Assembly: GCA_900770185.1 (NCBI GenBank)
Contig: CAAGJM010000027.1
Span: forward strand, 74,988 to 138,987
DNA: 64,000 nt
Source: Clostridia bacterium
Lineage (GTDB): Bacteria; Bacillota; Clostridia; Christensenellales; Borkfalkiaceae
Direction: 5' to 3'
In this document: positions 27,482 to 37,027 of the stretch, in pieces
How positions within the stretch are numbered: position 1 is the stretch's first letter
How the letters are laid out: the number at the start of each line of letters is the position of its first letter
Translations under genes and position numbers: made by a program
Notes under the pieces: generated by a model
Told to the model about the DNA's origin: nothing
Seen by the model: the letters and a program-made list of their open reading frames with translations, nothing else
Database searches by the model: none

Positions 27482-28564
27482 TTACGCCTCGGTGACCGGG
27501 GTATAAGGAATTCTGAGTTTTCTGACGGACGCGTCGAATTTATAATCGGTGCCTTCTAAGAACGATTTTTTGCCTTTAACGTTCATTGCGATTTTAACTA
27601 TCGCTTCCGCCATTGCGTCGCCGTCCTGTTTGACGGTGCCTTGCATTTTGCCGTTTCTGATAGCGTCAAGCGCGGTTGCGAGCGCGTCAACGCCGTACAC
27701 GGGGATATATTTTGCGCCGGCGGTCGTCTTGCTGCCCTGATTGTTATAGCCTTTAACGTTAAGCGCGGATATTACGCCGAGAGCCATATCGTCGTTATTG
27801 CATATAACGAGTTCCACGTTAGGAACGCCTGCGGCTTCGCTGAAAAGCGCGGTCATTTTTTCGTTGGCGGTGGTGCTGTCCCAGTTAGCCATTTGATCTG
27901 CGCCTACGCGGGTTAAAACGTTACCCGTTTTATTCGCTGCGGTAAGAGCCGTATTTGCGGCGAGTTTTTCGTTAGCGTCGTCAACGGAATATTTGGTTCG
28001 TCCGTCTGCCTCGGCGTTACCTACTTCGGCGCGGAACATTGCGTATTGAATTTTACCGTCTTTGTTTAAGTCATACTTTTTAAACTGTTCGTCGGTTGCG
28101 AGTAAATCGGCAATCATTTGGCCGAGCATATGTCCGGGTGCGTTGGGGTCGGTTCCTACGAAGCAGATATTGTCCGCTTTGTTGACGGCGGAATCGGCTA
28201 TTTCGCGGTTAAAGAATATTGCGGGTTTATTTTTTTCTTTGCACTTTGCGGCAAGGTCGTCACCCGAAGCCTGGAAGTCAACCGCGTTGATTATAAGCAA
28301 GTCGGCGCCTTTGGTGATTGCGGTGTCGATTTGCGCGCTTTGGGTCTGCTGGTTATTTTCGCCGTTATAAAAAGTTACGTTTACGTCGTCGTATTTCTTG
28401 AACTTTTCGGCAAGCGCGGTACGCACGGTGGCGATATAGCTGTCGTCGTACTTATAAGCAAAAACCGCTATTTCGTACTTGTTGCTTTTACACCCGGCAA
28501 GCGCGCCGAGCATGCACGCGCCCATTACGGCGGCGATAGCAAGTGAGAAAATCTTCTTTTTCAT
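27482..28564 (-). CDS. mglB: Galactose/glucose-binding lipoprotein of the Mgl transporter
   Basis: A membrane-anchored solute-binding protein. Signal peptide with lipobox ALAGC (Cys25) and a Peripla_BP_4 fold. The loop DLNKDGKIQYAMF matches the calcium-binding loop of E. coli galactose-binding protein, which supports glucose/galactose specificity over ribose. 360 residues from ATG 28564, preceded by GGGAGG; the open frame extends to 28609 without a ribosome site. First gene of mglBAC, about 210 bp after a sensor-type binding-protein gene. Confidence 0.92.
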   Translation of the reverse strand: MKKKIFSLAIAAVMGACMLGALAGCKSNKYEIAVFAYKYDDSYIATVRTALAEKFKKYDDVNVTFYNGENNQQTQSAQIDTAITKGADLLIINAVDFQASGDDLAAKCKEKNKPAIFFNREIADSAVNKADNICFVGTDPNAPGHMLGQMIADLLATDEQFKKYDLNKDGKIQYAMFRAEVGNAEADGRTKYSVDDANEKLAANTALTAANKTGNVLTRVGADQMANWDSTTANEKMTALFSEAAGVPNVELVICNNDDMALGVISALNVKGYNNQGSKTTAGAKYIPVYGVDALATALDAIRNGKMQGTVKQDGDAMAEAIVKIAMNVKGKKSFLEGTDYKFDASVRKLRIPYTPVTEA

Positions 28565-28718
28565 AATTACCTCCCGTGAAGATGATTTGCCGCGTTGCGG
28601 CCGCTTCACTTTTGTAATTATAGTTTAGACAATTTTAAAATTTTTTTGAATACGTTTTTTTATTTAAAAGTTACGAATTTTTAAGGTGGGGAAACCCTTC
28701 TTTGGTAAATTTTTTGCA

Positions 28719-28754
28719 TAAAAAACGCCACGGCGGTTTTATCGCAGTGGCGTT
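28719..28754 (-). terminator. Terminator after the sensor-associated binding-protein gene
   Basis: On the minus strand, AACGCCAC pairs with GTGGCGTT and is followed by TTTTTATG. It separates yesN-yesM-sbp from mglBAC. Confidence 0.8.
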
Positions 28755-28774
28755 AGCTATAAATATTGTTAGTT

Positions 28775-29770
28775 TTAATCGGCTTTAAGGTCGCTTTTAA
28801 AGGACGAAAAGGGGAACAACAGTTTGACGATTTCGTCCGAATACATATTTTCGCGGGTGGCGACAACCGTGTCTATAACGGTTGAATTGCCCGATTTTAA
28901 GCCGCCGACCGAAAGCAAATAAGCGTTTTTTACGCTGAAATAGCCCATTGCGTACGGATTTTGAAGCACAAGCGAGTCCACCGCACCGCTTTCCAGCCGC
29001 TCGGCGGAAAGGGCGTTATTATCAAAACCCGACACGTAAATTTTATCGGATAAACCTAAATTATGCGTCGCTTCGCCCGCGGCAAGCGTAGCCCACTCAT
29101 TCAACGCGACGACTGCGTTTATTTCGGAATGAGCCGATAAAACTTCTTCCGCCGCCGCGCTTGCGGAAAATATATCCGACCCGATATATTTAGCAACCGT
29201 TATTTCGGCATTGCCGTCTTCGCGGGCAGCGTTATTAAGCCCCTCTTCGCGTTCGCGCGCGTTTCCCGTAGATACGTTCGGCAACAGCGCGCAAATATTA
29301 AGTTTTCCGCCGACGCCCCGCCTTACGGCGTTAAACGCTTTTTTGCCCGCGGCATAGTTATCTATTGTAACGCGCGCGTGCGCTAAGGACGACGCGGTTA
29401 AACTATCGAACTCAACGACTTTTACGCCCGCGGCAGTAAGTTTATCAACGAACGTTCCGCCGCTATCGTAACCAATCGCGGATATGGCGACGGCGTCGGG
29501 TAAATCTTTAAGAGCTTTTTCAAAAAATACGACCTGCTCGGCTTCCGCGCTTTCGTCGCTCGGCTCTAAAACGGTTAAAGTAACGCCGTACTCGTTAGCC
29601 GCAGCACCCGCGCCCGCCTTGACCGCGCCCCAGAAAGAAGAGTCCGAGCCTTTTGTTATCAGATACACGTCTATATCATCGGCGGGGGTTTTTGAGCAGG
29701 CGCAAAACGCACACAGCGATATTGCAAGCGTGATAATTATCGCAAACGCTTTTTTTAAATTACTCATCAT
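28775..29770 (-). CDS. Sugar-type solute-binding lipoprotein, likely co-sensor
   Basis: A 331-residue lipoprotein (signal peptide, lipobox FCAC, Cys25 counted from the first ATG) with the two-lobe RbsB/XylF-like fold: VYLITKGSDSSFWGAVKAGAG at the first strand, later NAREREEGLNNAAREDGNAE and VVALNEWATLAAGEA. Its start overlaps the sensor-kinase stop by 11 bp, with GGAG inside that gene. It is not followed by permease genes of its own; the mgl genes have a terminator between. In related triads such proteins pass the sugar signal to the kinase, which is the inferred role here. Confidence 0.82.
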   Translation of the reverse strand: MMSNLKKAFAIIITLAISLCAFCACSKTPADDIDVYLITKGSDSSFWGAVKAGAGAAANEYGVTLTVLEPSDESAEAEQVVFFEKALKDLPDAVAISAIGYDSGGTFVDKLTAAGVKVVEFDSLTASSLAHARVTIDNYAAGKKAFNAVRRGVGGKLNICALLPNVSTGNAREREEGLNNAAREDGNAEITVAKYIGSDIFSASAAAEEVLSAHSEINAVVALNEWATLAAGEATHNLGLSDKIYVSGFDNNALSAERLESGAVDSLVLQNPYAMGYFSVKNAYLLSVGGLKSGNSTVIDTVVATRENMYSDEIVKLLFPFSSFKSDLKAD

Positions 29771-31457
29771 TCACTCCTTCGGCGTTTAACGGCAAAGTTA
29801 TGGTTACGGTAGTGCCTTCGTCTTCAACGCTGTCGATACAAACCCCGTATCTTTCGCCGAAGCACATTTTTATTCTTGAATCGACGTTTTTAATACCTAT
29901 GCCGATGGTTTCGAGAGTGCCTTTGCAGATTTCGGCGAGTTTATCGGCAGGAATTCCGCAACCGTCGTCGATAATTTTTAACACGACCTTTTCGCCCGCG
30001 ATTTTGCCGCTGATTACGATATTTAAGACTTCACCTTCTATCATAGCGTGCTTTATTGAGTTTTCGATAAAGGGTTGAAGAATTATTTTATTGCAACGCG
30101 CGGACAAAACGGCGTCGTCGATATCGAATTTATAGGTAAATTTGCCGCCGAAGCGCATACTTTGAATTTTAAGATAACTTTCGGCGTGTTCGAGTTCTTT
30201 CGCAATTAAAATTATCCGCTTGCCTTTGCTTACGCCTATGCGCAAAAGTTTTGCGAGCGCGCCGACCATTTCGGCGGCTTCGTCGGCCTTACCGGCTTTA
30301 CACATCCATAAAACGGACTCGAGAGTGTTGTATAAAAAATGCGGATTTATCTGATTGCGAAGGGTTTCGAGTTGGCTTTTAGTTACTTCGCGCTGTTTCT
30401 CTTCCACTTTGCGCAAGAGATTTTGCACCACGCCCACGTTAATGCCGAAAGCCGTGAACAATTCGTCCGCTTCGATGACGGCAGACGAAAAAGAGTCGTC
30501 TATTTTATACCCGTAAACGTCATTTTCAAACTTTTTCATTTCGCTTGCGACACGTCTTACGGGTTTACTTATAAGCCTTGAAACGATTATCGCGATAATG
30601 CACGCCGCGACTATTGCGATAGCGGAAGAAATCACGATTATTCTTATCATTTTGCGGGCGTAAACGTCGCTTAGCTCGCTTGGATAATTGACGGCTACTA
30701 TCTTCCAGTCGGTATTTGAGACGCTTAAAACGACGTAAGATTTTTCGCCCGAAGACTGCACCCCGTCGCTTTTAAGATTAACGCTGTCTAAACTGTCAAC
30801 GCCGCTTTGAATGAGTTGCCGCCGCGGGTGATACACTATTCCGCCGTCGCTGTCAACGAGATAACAATAACCGCGGTTGCCGATTTTTACCTCGTCGATG
30901 ATTTTGAATATCGACGAAAGAGTAACGTCGGCGGATAAATAAACGTCGCCGTAAACGGTGTTTTTGACGGCGGTCACGACGGTGACGACCCAGCCGTATT
31001 CTCCGCTGAAAATCGTCTGAACGTGAAGGGGAGAAAAGTAGTATCCGCCTTCCGCAGCGTTTTTAGAGTAATCGGACAAGTTTACGGAATAGTCGCTTTT
31101 AAGGGGCTTATCCGAAACGCATTTTAAAATTTTGCCGTCCGCACCGTAGACGATAACGTTGTCGAAATTATCGTCAAGCGTTATTGCGGAAGCGGCGACG
31201 ACCGAAAACTCGCCGTCCGACGCGAATAATTTGCTTTTTAAGGCGTCAAGCGTCGTGGCGGTTGCGTCAATGCGGTCGTTTACGGATATTTTTATGCTTT
31301 CGGCGGTGCGCTCTACGCCGCTTACCGTAGATTTTATGATAACGTCTTTAAACCGCCCCGTCAAAACGAGCGCGACGAGAGTTACCGACACGAGCACCAG
31401 CGCGCCCGACATTACGGACAAAAGCGCGGAGAGAGATATTTTCTTCCTTTTTTTCAA
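29760..31457 (-). CDS. YesM-family sensor histidine kinase
   Basis: A membrane histidine kinase of 565 residues. TM1 at about 12-33, a 240-residue extracytoplasmic sensor domain of Cache type, TM2 at about 275-297, a HAMP-like linker, then the His_kinase domain with the phospho-His in INPHFLYNTLESVLW, and an ATPase domain with FIENSIKHAM and DDGCGIP. The start is TTG (31455-31457) with GGAG 6 nt upstream; the yesN stop is one base before it. Pairs with the adjacent AraC-type regulator and probably senses a sugar via the co-encoded binding protein. Confidence 0.92.
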   Translation of the reverse strand: MKKRKKISLSALLSVMSGALVLVSVTLVALVLTGRFKDVIIKSTVSGVERTAESIKISVNDRIDATATTLDALKSKLFASDGEFSVVAASAITLDDNFDNVIVYGADGKILKCVSDKPLKSDYSVNLSDYSKNAAEGGYYFSPLHVQTIFSGEYGWVVTVVTAVKNTVYGDVYLSADVTLSSIFKIIDEVKIGNRGYCYLVDSDGGIVYHPRRQLIQSGVDSLDSVNLKSDGVQSSGEKSYVVLSVSNTDWKIVAVNYPSELSDVYARKMIRIIVISSAIAIVAACIIAIIVSRLISKPVRRVASEMKKFENDVYGYKIDDSFSSAVIEADELFTAFGINVGVVQNLLRKVEEKQREVTKSQLETLRNQINPHFLYNTLESVLWMCKAGKADEAAEMVGALAKLLRIGVSKGKRIILIAKELEHAESYLKIQSMRFGGKFTYKFDIDDAVLSARCNKIILQPFIENSIKHAMIEGEVLNIVISGKIAGEKVVLKIIDDGCGIPADKLAEICKGTLETIGIGIKNVDSRIKMCFGERYGVCIDSVEDEGTTVTITLPLNAEGVNDE

Positions 31458-31458
31458 G

Positions 31459-33036
31459 TTACTCTCCTTTACCTGCCGAGCGCATAAGCGCGGGCGACAA
31501 GCCGTAATATTTTTTAAACGTGTACGAAAAATAGTGCTGATCTATATATCCGCACCGAACGCAGATTTCCGAGATTTTCATATTCGAGCCGAGCAACAAT
31601 TCCTTCGCCTTTTCCATGCGCTTTTCGGTAAGTAAAGAAACGAAGGAAACCCCCGCGGTTTTGCTGATAAGCGAACTTAAATAAGGGACGGAACAACCGA
31701 GTTCGTCCGAAAGCGAATTTAAAGTTAAATTCGGGTCGGTAAACCTGTTTTCAACGGCAGATTTTGCCATATCGACGAGATTGTTCGCGGTGTTTTTGCG
31801 CTGTGCGTCGATATAACGCTTCGCTTTGACGAGCATTTCGCCTATGCCGAAGCGGGTAAAATTCTCGCCGTAGGCTTTAAGCGCGTCGTTAAACGCGCCC
31901 GATTCGAATATATGCGACGGCGGCGCTTTATCGGTGAAAGATTTTACCGCGCGATAAATGGCGGTTAAAAGTTTTGCCGTAAGCCCGCCAACGTCAATTC
32001 TGCGCTCTTCCGCCTTTACGATTTGCCCGTCAAGATAACTTAACAGCTCGCTTTCGCTGCCGAATTTAAGCAAACCTTCAATCTTTTCGCCAAACTTGTC
32101 GGCAAAATCGTCGTCACGGCTGCCGGATAACAATTCGACGTCGGAAATATAGCGAATTTCACCCCCGTCGTCTTTCAGCCCGTTCACCGCAAGCAAGGCT
32201 TCTTTATAGCCGCGGTTGACGTGCTTAACGGAAGTAAACGCTGCCGAAACGCCGCAAAACGCTTTGGATTTAAGATATTTTTGCATAAGTTCGAGCGTTT
32301 CGCGCACGGCAACGGAAACTTTATCCTCTTCGCCGCCGAAATCGTAAATAAGGGTGACGACGGTGCCGTCCTGAAACGCCGCGCTTTGAGATTGAAAATA
32401 TTTGCGCATTATTCCGTCGACGAGCCTTTCCACCCCTTTTTGCTCGCTTTGAGGTTGCATGACGATAACCCTGAAAACCCCGCCGCTTTTATTCGTTTCG
32501 GAAAAACCTGCCTGTAAAAGCAGATTTTCGCGCTGAATATCGCTTGCGTTATCCGCGCTTTCGCCGCCGTAAGCAAGTTTCACAAGAGCAAGTTCGCGCT
32601 TTAAGTTGGCGTTAAATTCGGCGTCTTCGAGTTCCCCGCGCGACGACCACGCGGAAAAAATTCTATCCATTCTCGCCTTGATTTTAAAGAGTTCTTTAAC
32701 AAGCTCGTCAGGGGAAACGGGTTTTAAAATGTAACTTAAAACGTTATATTCGAGAGCCTTTCTTACATACTCGAAATCGTCGTAACCGGTTAGAAAAACG
32801 ACGAATGCGGAAGGACTTACTTCCTTTAATTCCGCCGCCATCTCTATACCGGTCATATACGGCATTTTTATATCTGAAAGTACTAAATCGGGCTTTAATT
32901 TTTCGGTTAATTCAAGAACTTCATAGCCGTTGCTCGCCTGCCCGACGAGTTTAAAACCTATGCTTTCAAAGTCTATTAAAGATATTATCGACGACCTTAT
33001 TTGTTCTTCGTCGTCGGCAAGAATAAGAGTGTACAT
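31459..33036 (-). CDS. YesN-type response regulator with AraC DNA-binding domain
   Basis: A 525-residue response regulator. Receiver domain at residues about 1-120 with acidic pair DDEEQIR and phospho-Asp in LVLSDIKMPYMTG. A long middle region follows, and the C-terminal AraC domain has two helix-turn-helix units (NLTLNSLSDELGCSVPYLSS and MKISEICVRCGYIDQHYFSY). AAAGGA precedes the ATG. First gene of the sensing triad; the likely targets are the adjacent sbp and mglBAC genes. Confidence 0.93.
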   Translation of the reverse strand: MYTLILADDEEQIRSSIISLIDFESIGFKLVGQASNGYEVLELTEKLKPDLVLSDIKMPYMTGIEMAAELKEVSPSAFVVFLTGYDDFEYVRKALEYNVLSYILKPVSPDELVKELFKIKARMDRIFSAWSSRGELEDAEFNANLKRELALVKLAYGGESADNASDIQRENLLLQAGFSETNKSGGVFRVIVMQPQSEQKGVERLVDGIMRKYFQSQSAAFQDGTVVTLIYDFGGEEDKVSVAVRETLELMQKYLKSKAFCGVSAAFTSVKHVNRGYKEALLAVNGLKDDGGEIRYISDVELLSGSRDDDFADKFGEKIEGLLKFGSESELLSYLDGQIVKAEERRIDVGGLTAKLLTAIYRAVKSFTDKAPPSHIFESGAFNDALKAYGENFTRFGIGEMLVKAKRYIDAQRKNTANNLVDMAKSAVENRFTDPNLTLNSLSDELGCSVPYLSSLISKTAGVSFVSLLTEKRMEKAKELLLGSNMKISEICVRCGYIDQHYFSYTFKKYYGLSPALMRSAGKGE

Positions 33037-33111
33037 ATCCGTCCTTTCGCATTAGATTATATACTTATTGTAACATAATAATTATCTCCTTTCAAGACCG
33101 TTTTTTCGCGC

Positions 33112-33148
33112 AATAAAAATCGCCCGTTAAAAGGGGGCGATTTTTATT
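33112..33148 (-). terminator. Terminator of the mraZ-rsmH-ftsL-ftsI unit
   Basis: A 14-bp perfect stem AATAAAAATCGCCC / GGGCGATTTTTATT follows the ftsI stop on the minus strand. The division unit therefore ends here instead of running on into murE. Confidence 0.85.
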
Positions 33149-33201
33149 GCGACGCTTTAAAATTTTGCCGAACGCTTTCGCGAATTTATCGGAATTATAT
33201 T

Positions 33202-34941
33202 TTATTGAACGGGCGATAAGTTTTTAACGCTTATAATTCCCTCAAAGATATCTTTACATAATGGGGCGGCGACGGTTGAGCCGTAAGTGCCGCCCACGGG
33301 CTCGTCAACGATGACTAAACAAATGTATTCGGGGTCGTTCGCGGGGAAAAACCCGATAAAACTCATAACGTATTTACCCGTTTTAATAACACCGTTTTCG
33401 TACTTTTGAGCGGTGCCCGTTTTGCCGCCGACGCGGTATCCATCTATATACGCTTGCTTGCCGGAGCCGTTTTTAACGACGCCTTCTAAGTACCCTGCGA
33501 TGATTTCGGAAGTTTTTTTGCTTATGGCGGCGCTTTTTTTGTTTTTATCTATCGTAATTTTAACGCTTGACTTTTCGTCGTAAATTTCTTTAACAAGACG
33601 GGGCGTGTACACTTCGCCGCCGTTCACCATTGCGGCGGTGGCGCTTAACAGCTGAACGGGCGTGCAGGCGATAGTTTGCCCGAAAGATATGCGTGCAAGA
33701 TCTGCCATTTGTATTGCCGACTTAGGAAGCACCATGCCCTGCGCTTCGCCGCTTAAATCTATACCCGTCACCTTGCCGTAATTAAAGCGATTAAGATAGT
33801 CGTAAAACTTATCTTTGCCGAGACTTAGCGCGATATCCACGAACACGGGGTTACAACTGTTGTTAAGGGCGGCGGCTAAATTTTCGTTACTGTGCTTGCC
33901 GTTTTGGTGGTTCGACCAGCATTTGATGCGCGAGCCCTCTATATACCTATACCGCGCCGACGAAAAAACGTGGCTTTCGGAAAACGCGGCGGGGTTACCG
34001 TTATAATATTCCTCGATATCCGCGCTTGCGGTAAGCGCCTTAAACGTGGACCCCGGCTCGTAACTGTCGCTGATTGCGGAAAGCCTGCCGAGGCGAAAAA
34101 GCGACTCTAAGTCGTCGTACATAACTTCGTTTAAGTTAAAGGACGGTTTTTGAGAAATTGCGATGATTTCACCGTTTTTGGGGTTCATAACGATAGATTG
34201 AACCTGCTTAGGCGTATATTCGGCGTAAGCTTTATCGGTGACCGTTTCGACGATTTGCTGAACGTAATAGTCGATTGTGAGCCTTAAATTAAGCCCGTCG
34301 GTTGCGGGGACGTAACTCGGGGTTTTCCCCGCCAAATCAACGCCCGTTAAATCGGCTTCGTACAAAATTTCGCCGTTTATACCGCTTAAATACTTGTCGT
34401 AATATAATTCCAGACCCGATATTCCGTTGCCGTCCGCACTCGTGTAACCCAAAGTCTGACACAAAAATTCGTTATAGGGATATGAGCGGGTGACGTCTTT
34501 CGCGTAATAAACGCCGTTTAAATCGTGCTGTATAAGCTTTAAAACGTCTTTTTTTTCGGCGTGCTTGACGGCTTTTATTTCGCTTACCTTCGTAGTCGTA
34601 ATTTTTTCGTAAAGCTTAGTTTCGTCGACGCCGAAAATTTTTGAAAGCGTGCGCGAAACTAACTTTGCGTCTGTAACCGAGCGCGGGCGGACGAAAACGG
34701 TGTAGGTTTCTTTATTGCCGACGAGTAAAACGCCGTTTCTGTCGACGATTTTACCCCGCTCGGCAAGGACGGGGATATTGCGCGTCCATTGGTCAACCGC
34801 TTTTTGCTGCAACTCTTCGCCCCAGATAACCTGAACGTAAAAAAGCCGTATTATCACGAACAAAAAAATAAAGGTTACCGCGCCAAGCAGCGCAAATAAC
34901 CTCTTTCGTGCCTTAGTTACTGAAAATAGTTTTATAGGCAT
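33202..34941 (-). CDS. ftsI: Class B penicillin-binding protein (FtsI/SpoVD type transpeptidase)
   Basis: A septal peptidoglycan transpeptidase anchored by one N-terminal membrane helix (about residues 14-36). Dimerisation domain, then the transpeptidase domain with SxxK in YEPGSTFKALT near residue 297, SxN in NNSCNPVFV, and KTG in VGGKTGTAQKYENG. 579 residues, with no PASTA domain at the end, so closer to FtsI or short Pbp2B than to full SpoVD. The ATG is preceded by AAGGA at short spacing. Last gene of mraZ-rsmH-ftsL-ftsI. Confidence 0.93.
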   Translation of the reverse strand: MPIKLFSVTKARKRLFALLGAVTFIFLFVIIRLFYVQVIWGEELQQKAVDQWTRNIPVLAERGKIVDRNGVLLVGNKETYTVFVRPRSVTDAKLVSRTLSKIFGVDETKLYEKITTTKVSEIKAVKHAEKKDVLKLIQHDLNGVYYAKDVTRSYPYNEFLCQTLGYTSADGNGISGLELYYDKYLSGINGEILYEADLTGVDLAGKTPSYVPATDGLNLRLTIDYYVQQIVETVTDKAYAEYTPKQVQSIVMNPKNGEIIAISQKPSFNLNEVMYDDLESLFRLGRLSAISDSYEPGSTFKALTASADIEEYYNGNPAAFSESHVFSSARYRYIEGSRIKCWSNHQNGKHSNENLAAALNNSCNPVFVDIALSLGKDKFYDYLNRFNYGKVTGIDLSGEAQGMVLPKSAIQMADLARISFGQTIACTPVQLLSATAAMVNGGEVYTPRLVKEIYDEKSSVKITIDKNKKSAAISKKTSEIIAGYLEGVVKNGSGKQAYIDGYRVGGKTGTAQKYENGVIKTGKYVMSFIGFFPANDPEYICLVIVDEPVGGTYGSTVAAPLCKDIFEGIISVKNLSPVQ

Positions 34942-35000
34942 ATTCCTTATATAATTATATATTACGGTTATATATTACGGTTTAAAACCGCCTTTTAAAG

Positions 35001-35543
35001 TTAGTTTCCGCTTGCGGGGTTAAGCGAATCGTACTCGTTTTTAACGTCGTTAAGTTTATTTTCGGCTCCGCGCTTTTTTGTTTCCAATTCTTCGACGGTT
35101 TGAAGCTTATCGTCGATAATTCTGTTCATATTGTTTAAAAGCACGGTATTAAAGACGATTAAAACGGCTAAAACAATGGTTACGAGAGCGCACAAAACGA
35201 GCGCGGTTTTACTCTTCGCGTTGATTTTGGTTTCGCTTTTATAACTTGCGTCCATGCGCAAATCTTTATTGATGTCTTCTTTCGCAACGTCTTTAAACTG
35301 CATGGTCGTCGCGCCGGGGGTCAAGTCGGCGGTGTTTTGGGGCGCAACTTTTTGCACGTCGCTACGGCTGAAATTGTCGTAATGCAAAATTCTATCCATG
35401 TTAGCAGAAATGCGTGAATTAAAATTTTCTTCTTCGCGGTCAACTTGAGCGGGCGCGTTTTCGGTAACGGTAGAGTATCCGCTTTCAAAATCGTCTACAA
35501 AAGTATTCTTTTCGGATATTAAAGATTTGCTGCTATTAAACAT
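35001..35543 (-). CDS. ftsL: FtsL-like division protein
   Basis: A 180-residue bitopic membrane protein: a hydrophilic N-terminal part of about 110 residues, one membrane helix (ALVLCALVTIVLAVLIVFN, about residues 114-132), then a short extracytoplasmic coiled coil with heptad leucines and glutamates. This shape and its place between rsmH and the penicillin-binding protein define FtsL, which forms a complex with DivIC and DivIB at the septum. The cytoplasmic tail is longer than usual. AAAGGGGAG precedes the ATG. Confidence 0.8.
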   Translation of the reverse strand: MFNSSKSLISEKNTFVDDFESGYSTVTENAPAQVDREEENFNSRISANMDRILHYDNFSRSDVQKVAPQNTADLTPGATTMQFKDVAKEDINKDLRMDASYKSETKINAKSKTALVLCALVTIVLAVLIVFNTVLLNNMNRIIDDKLQTVEELETKKRGAENKLNDVKNEYDSLNPASGN

Positions 35544-35616
35544 ATTCGTTTGCTCCCCTTTTTATTCTTTAGGATTTTTTTTGATTTTATCTTTTAGTAA
35601 AAATTTATTAAGGTTT

Positions 35617-36543
35617 TTAAAGTTTTTCGGCAATTCTGAGTTTAGCGCATTTACTGCGCGAGTTTACCGCCAACTCCTGCTCGCTTGCCGTTACAGGCTT
35701 GCGGGTTATTTCTTTTATAATTTGTTTTCTGCCGCAAACGCACGGAAAGCGTTTATCGCATATACACGCCGTCGACAGGTCTTTAAAAACGGTTTTAACG
35801 ATTCTGTCTTCCAAACTATGGAAAGTTATTATCGCTATACGCCCGCCTTTCTTTAACCGCTTTATCATATCGCGAATAGCTTGCTCTAACCCGTCGAGTT
35901 CTTCGTTGATGACTATCCTTACCGCCTGAAAAACTTTTTTTGCGGAATGCCCGTCGCGAAAACGCGGGGGAATGGATTCGTCGCAAATTTTAACGAGTTC
36001 GTCTGTCGTTTCGATAGGCTTTAACGCACGCGCTTTTAAGATGTTTTCGGCAACTTTATGGGCGAATTTTTCTTCGCCGTAGGTTATAAAAGCGTATTTA
36101 AGTTTATCGAAACTCGCCTCGTTTATAAAGTCGTAAGCGGAATAACTTTGCGTTTTGTCCATCCGCATATCGAGTTTTGCCGAGCCCATATACGAAAACC
36201 CGCGGCTACGGTTGTCCAACTGATAGGAACTGACGCCTAAATCGAGCAACACTCCGTCGATTTCGTCTATGCCCAAGTTATCTAAAACTTCGTTAAAGTT
36301 TTTAAAGTTGCTTTTTACGGCGGTAAATCTGTCGCCGTAAATTTTAAGCTTTTCGGTTGCGGCCAAAAGAGCGTCGTCGTCTAAATCGGTTGCAATCAGG
36401 CGAACGGAATTATCGGTGCGTTTTAAAATTTCGCCGCTGTGACCGCCGCCCCCGAGCGTTCCGTCGAAGTAAACGGCGTTTTTGTGGAGATTAAGCCCGT
36501 CCATACACTCGTTAAGCATTACGGGAAGGTGTTTAAACTCCAT
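35617..36543 (-). CDS. rsmH: 16S rRNA (cytosine1402-N4)-methyltransferase
   Basis: Methylates N4 of C1402 in the ribosomal P site using SAM. The SAM motif is DGTLGGGGHSGEIL near residues 28-41. Typical segments follow: GVLLDLGVSSYQLD, RGFSYMGSAKLDMRMD and IITFHSLEDRIVK. 308 residues is normal. The start overlaps the mraZ stop by one base (TAATG), the usual coupling in division clusters. Confidence 0.96.
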   Translation of the reverse strand: MEFKHLPVMLNECMDGLNLHKNAVYFDGTLGGGGHSGEILKRTDNSVRLIATDLDDDALLAATEKLKIYGDRFTAVKSNFKNFNEVLDNLGIDEIDGVLLDLGVSSYQLDNRSRGFSYMGSAKLDMRMDKTQSYSAYDFINEASFDKLKYAFITYGEEKFAHKVAENILKARALKPIETTDELVKICDESIPPRFRDGHSAKKVFQAVRIVINEELDGLEQAIRDMIKRLKKGGRIAIITFHSLEDRIVKTVFKDLSTACICDKRFPCVCGRKQIIKEITRKPVTASEQELAVNSRSKCAKLRIAEKL

Positions 36544-36968
36544 TATTTTATCCTGCTTTGCAGAATTTTAATGCGCTCGTCGTAAGACTTTTCGTTTTTA
36601 ATTCTTTCGCGCTCGGCTTTAGAATAAATATCGATATGATTTATCATACCTATCGAAACGACGTCTTTTCCGATGCCCGCGTATTCGCGCAGTTTTTCGG
36701 GAATGACGATTCGCCCCTGTCCGTCTTCTTCGCAAGTGTAAAACGACGACAAAACTTCGGAGAGAGATTCTTGCCCGTCTTTATCGAACGCGCTTACGTC
36801 GCCGAGTTCTTTAACGAGAGCGTCTATCTTGTCCGTCGGGTACACGCTGATGCACTTCGACGCGCCTTTCAAAAAAACGTAACCGCTTTTGAAGTCTGCT
36901 TTAAGCCTGCTCGGCACGCGTATTCTGTTTTTAGCGTCAACCTGATGCTCGTATTCGCCGAACAGCAT
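36543..36968 (-). CDS. mraZ: Transcriptional regulator MraZ
   Basis: An AbrB-like DNA-binding protein that controls its own division/cell-wall operon. Starts MLFGEYEHQVDAKNRIRVPS, the family N terminus, with a second half-repeat at GQGRIVIPEKLREYAGI. 141 residues is normal. AGGAGG precedes the ATG. A promoter is at 36999-37027 and three spaced GTGGT repeats lie upstream, which fits autoregulation. Confidence 0.96.
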   Translation of the reverse strand: MLFGEYEHQVDAKNRIRVPSRLKADFKSGYVFLKGASKCISVYPTDKIDALVKELGDVSAFDKDGQESLSEVLSSFYTCEEDGQGRIVIPEKLREYAGIGKDVVSIGMINHIDIYSKAERERIKNEKSYDERIKILQSRIK

Positions 36969-36998
36969 AAAACACCCTCCTTTTTCTATCGTGAGTAA

Positions 36999-37027
36999 AT
37001 AATATCACAAAAATTTTTGCATTGCAA
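36999..37027 (-). promoter_or_regulatory. Promoter of the mraZ division operon
   Basis: On the minus strand: TTGCAA (37022-37027), a 17-bp spacer, TATTAT (36999-37004). Confidence 0.75.
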
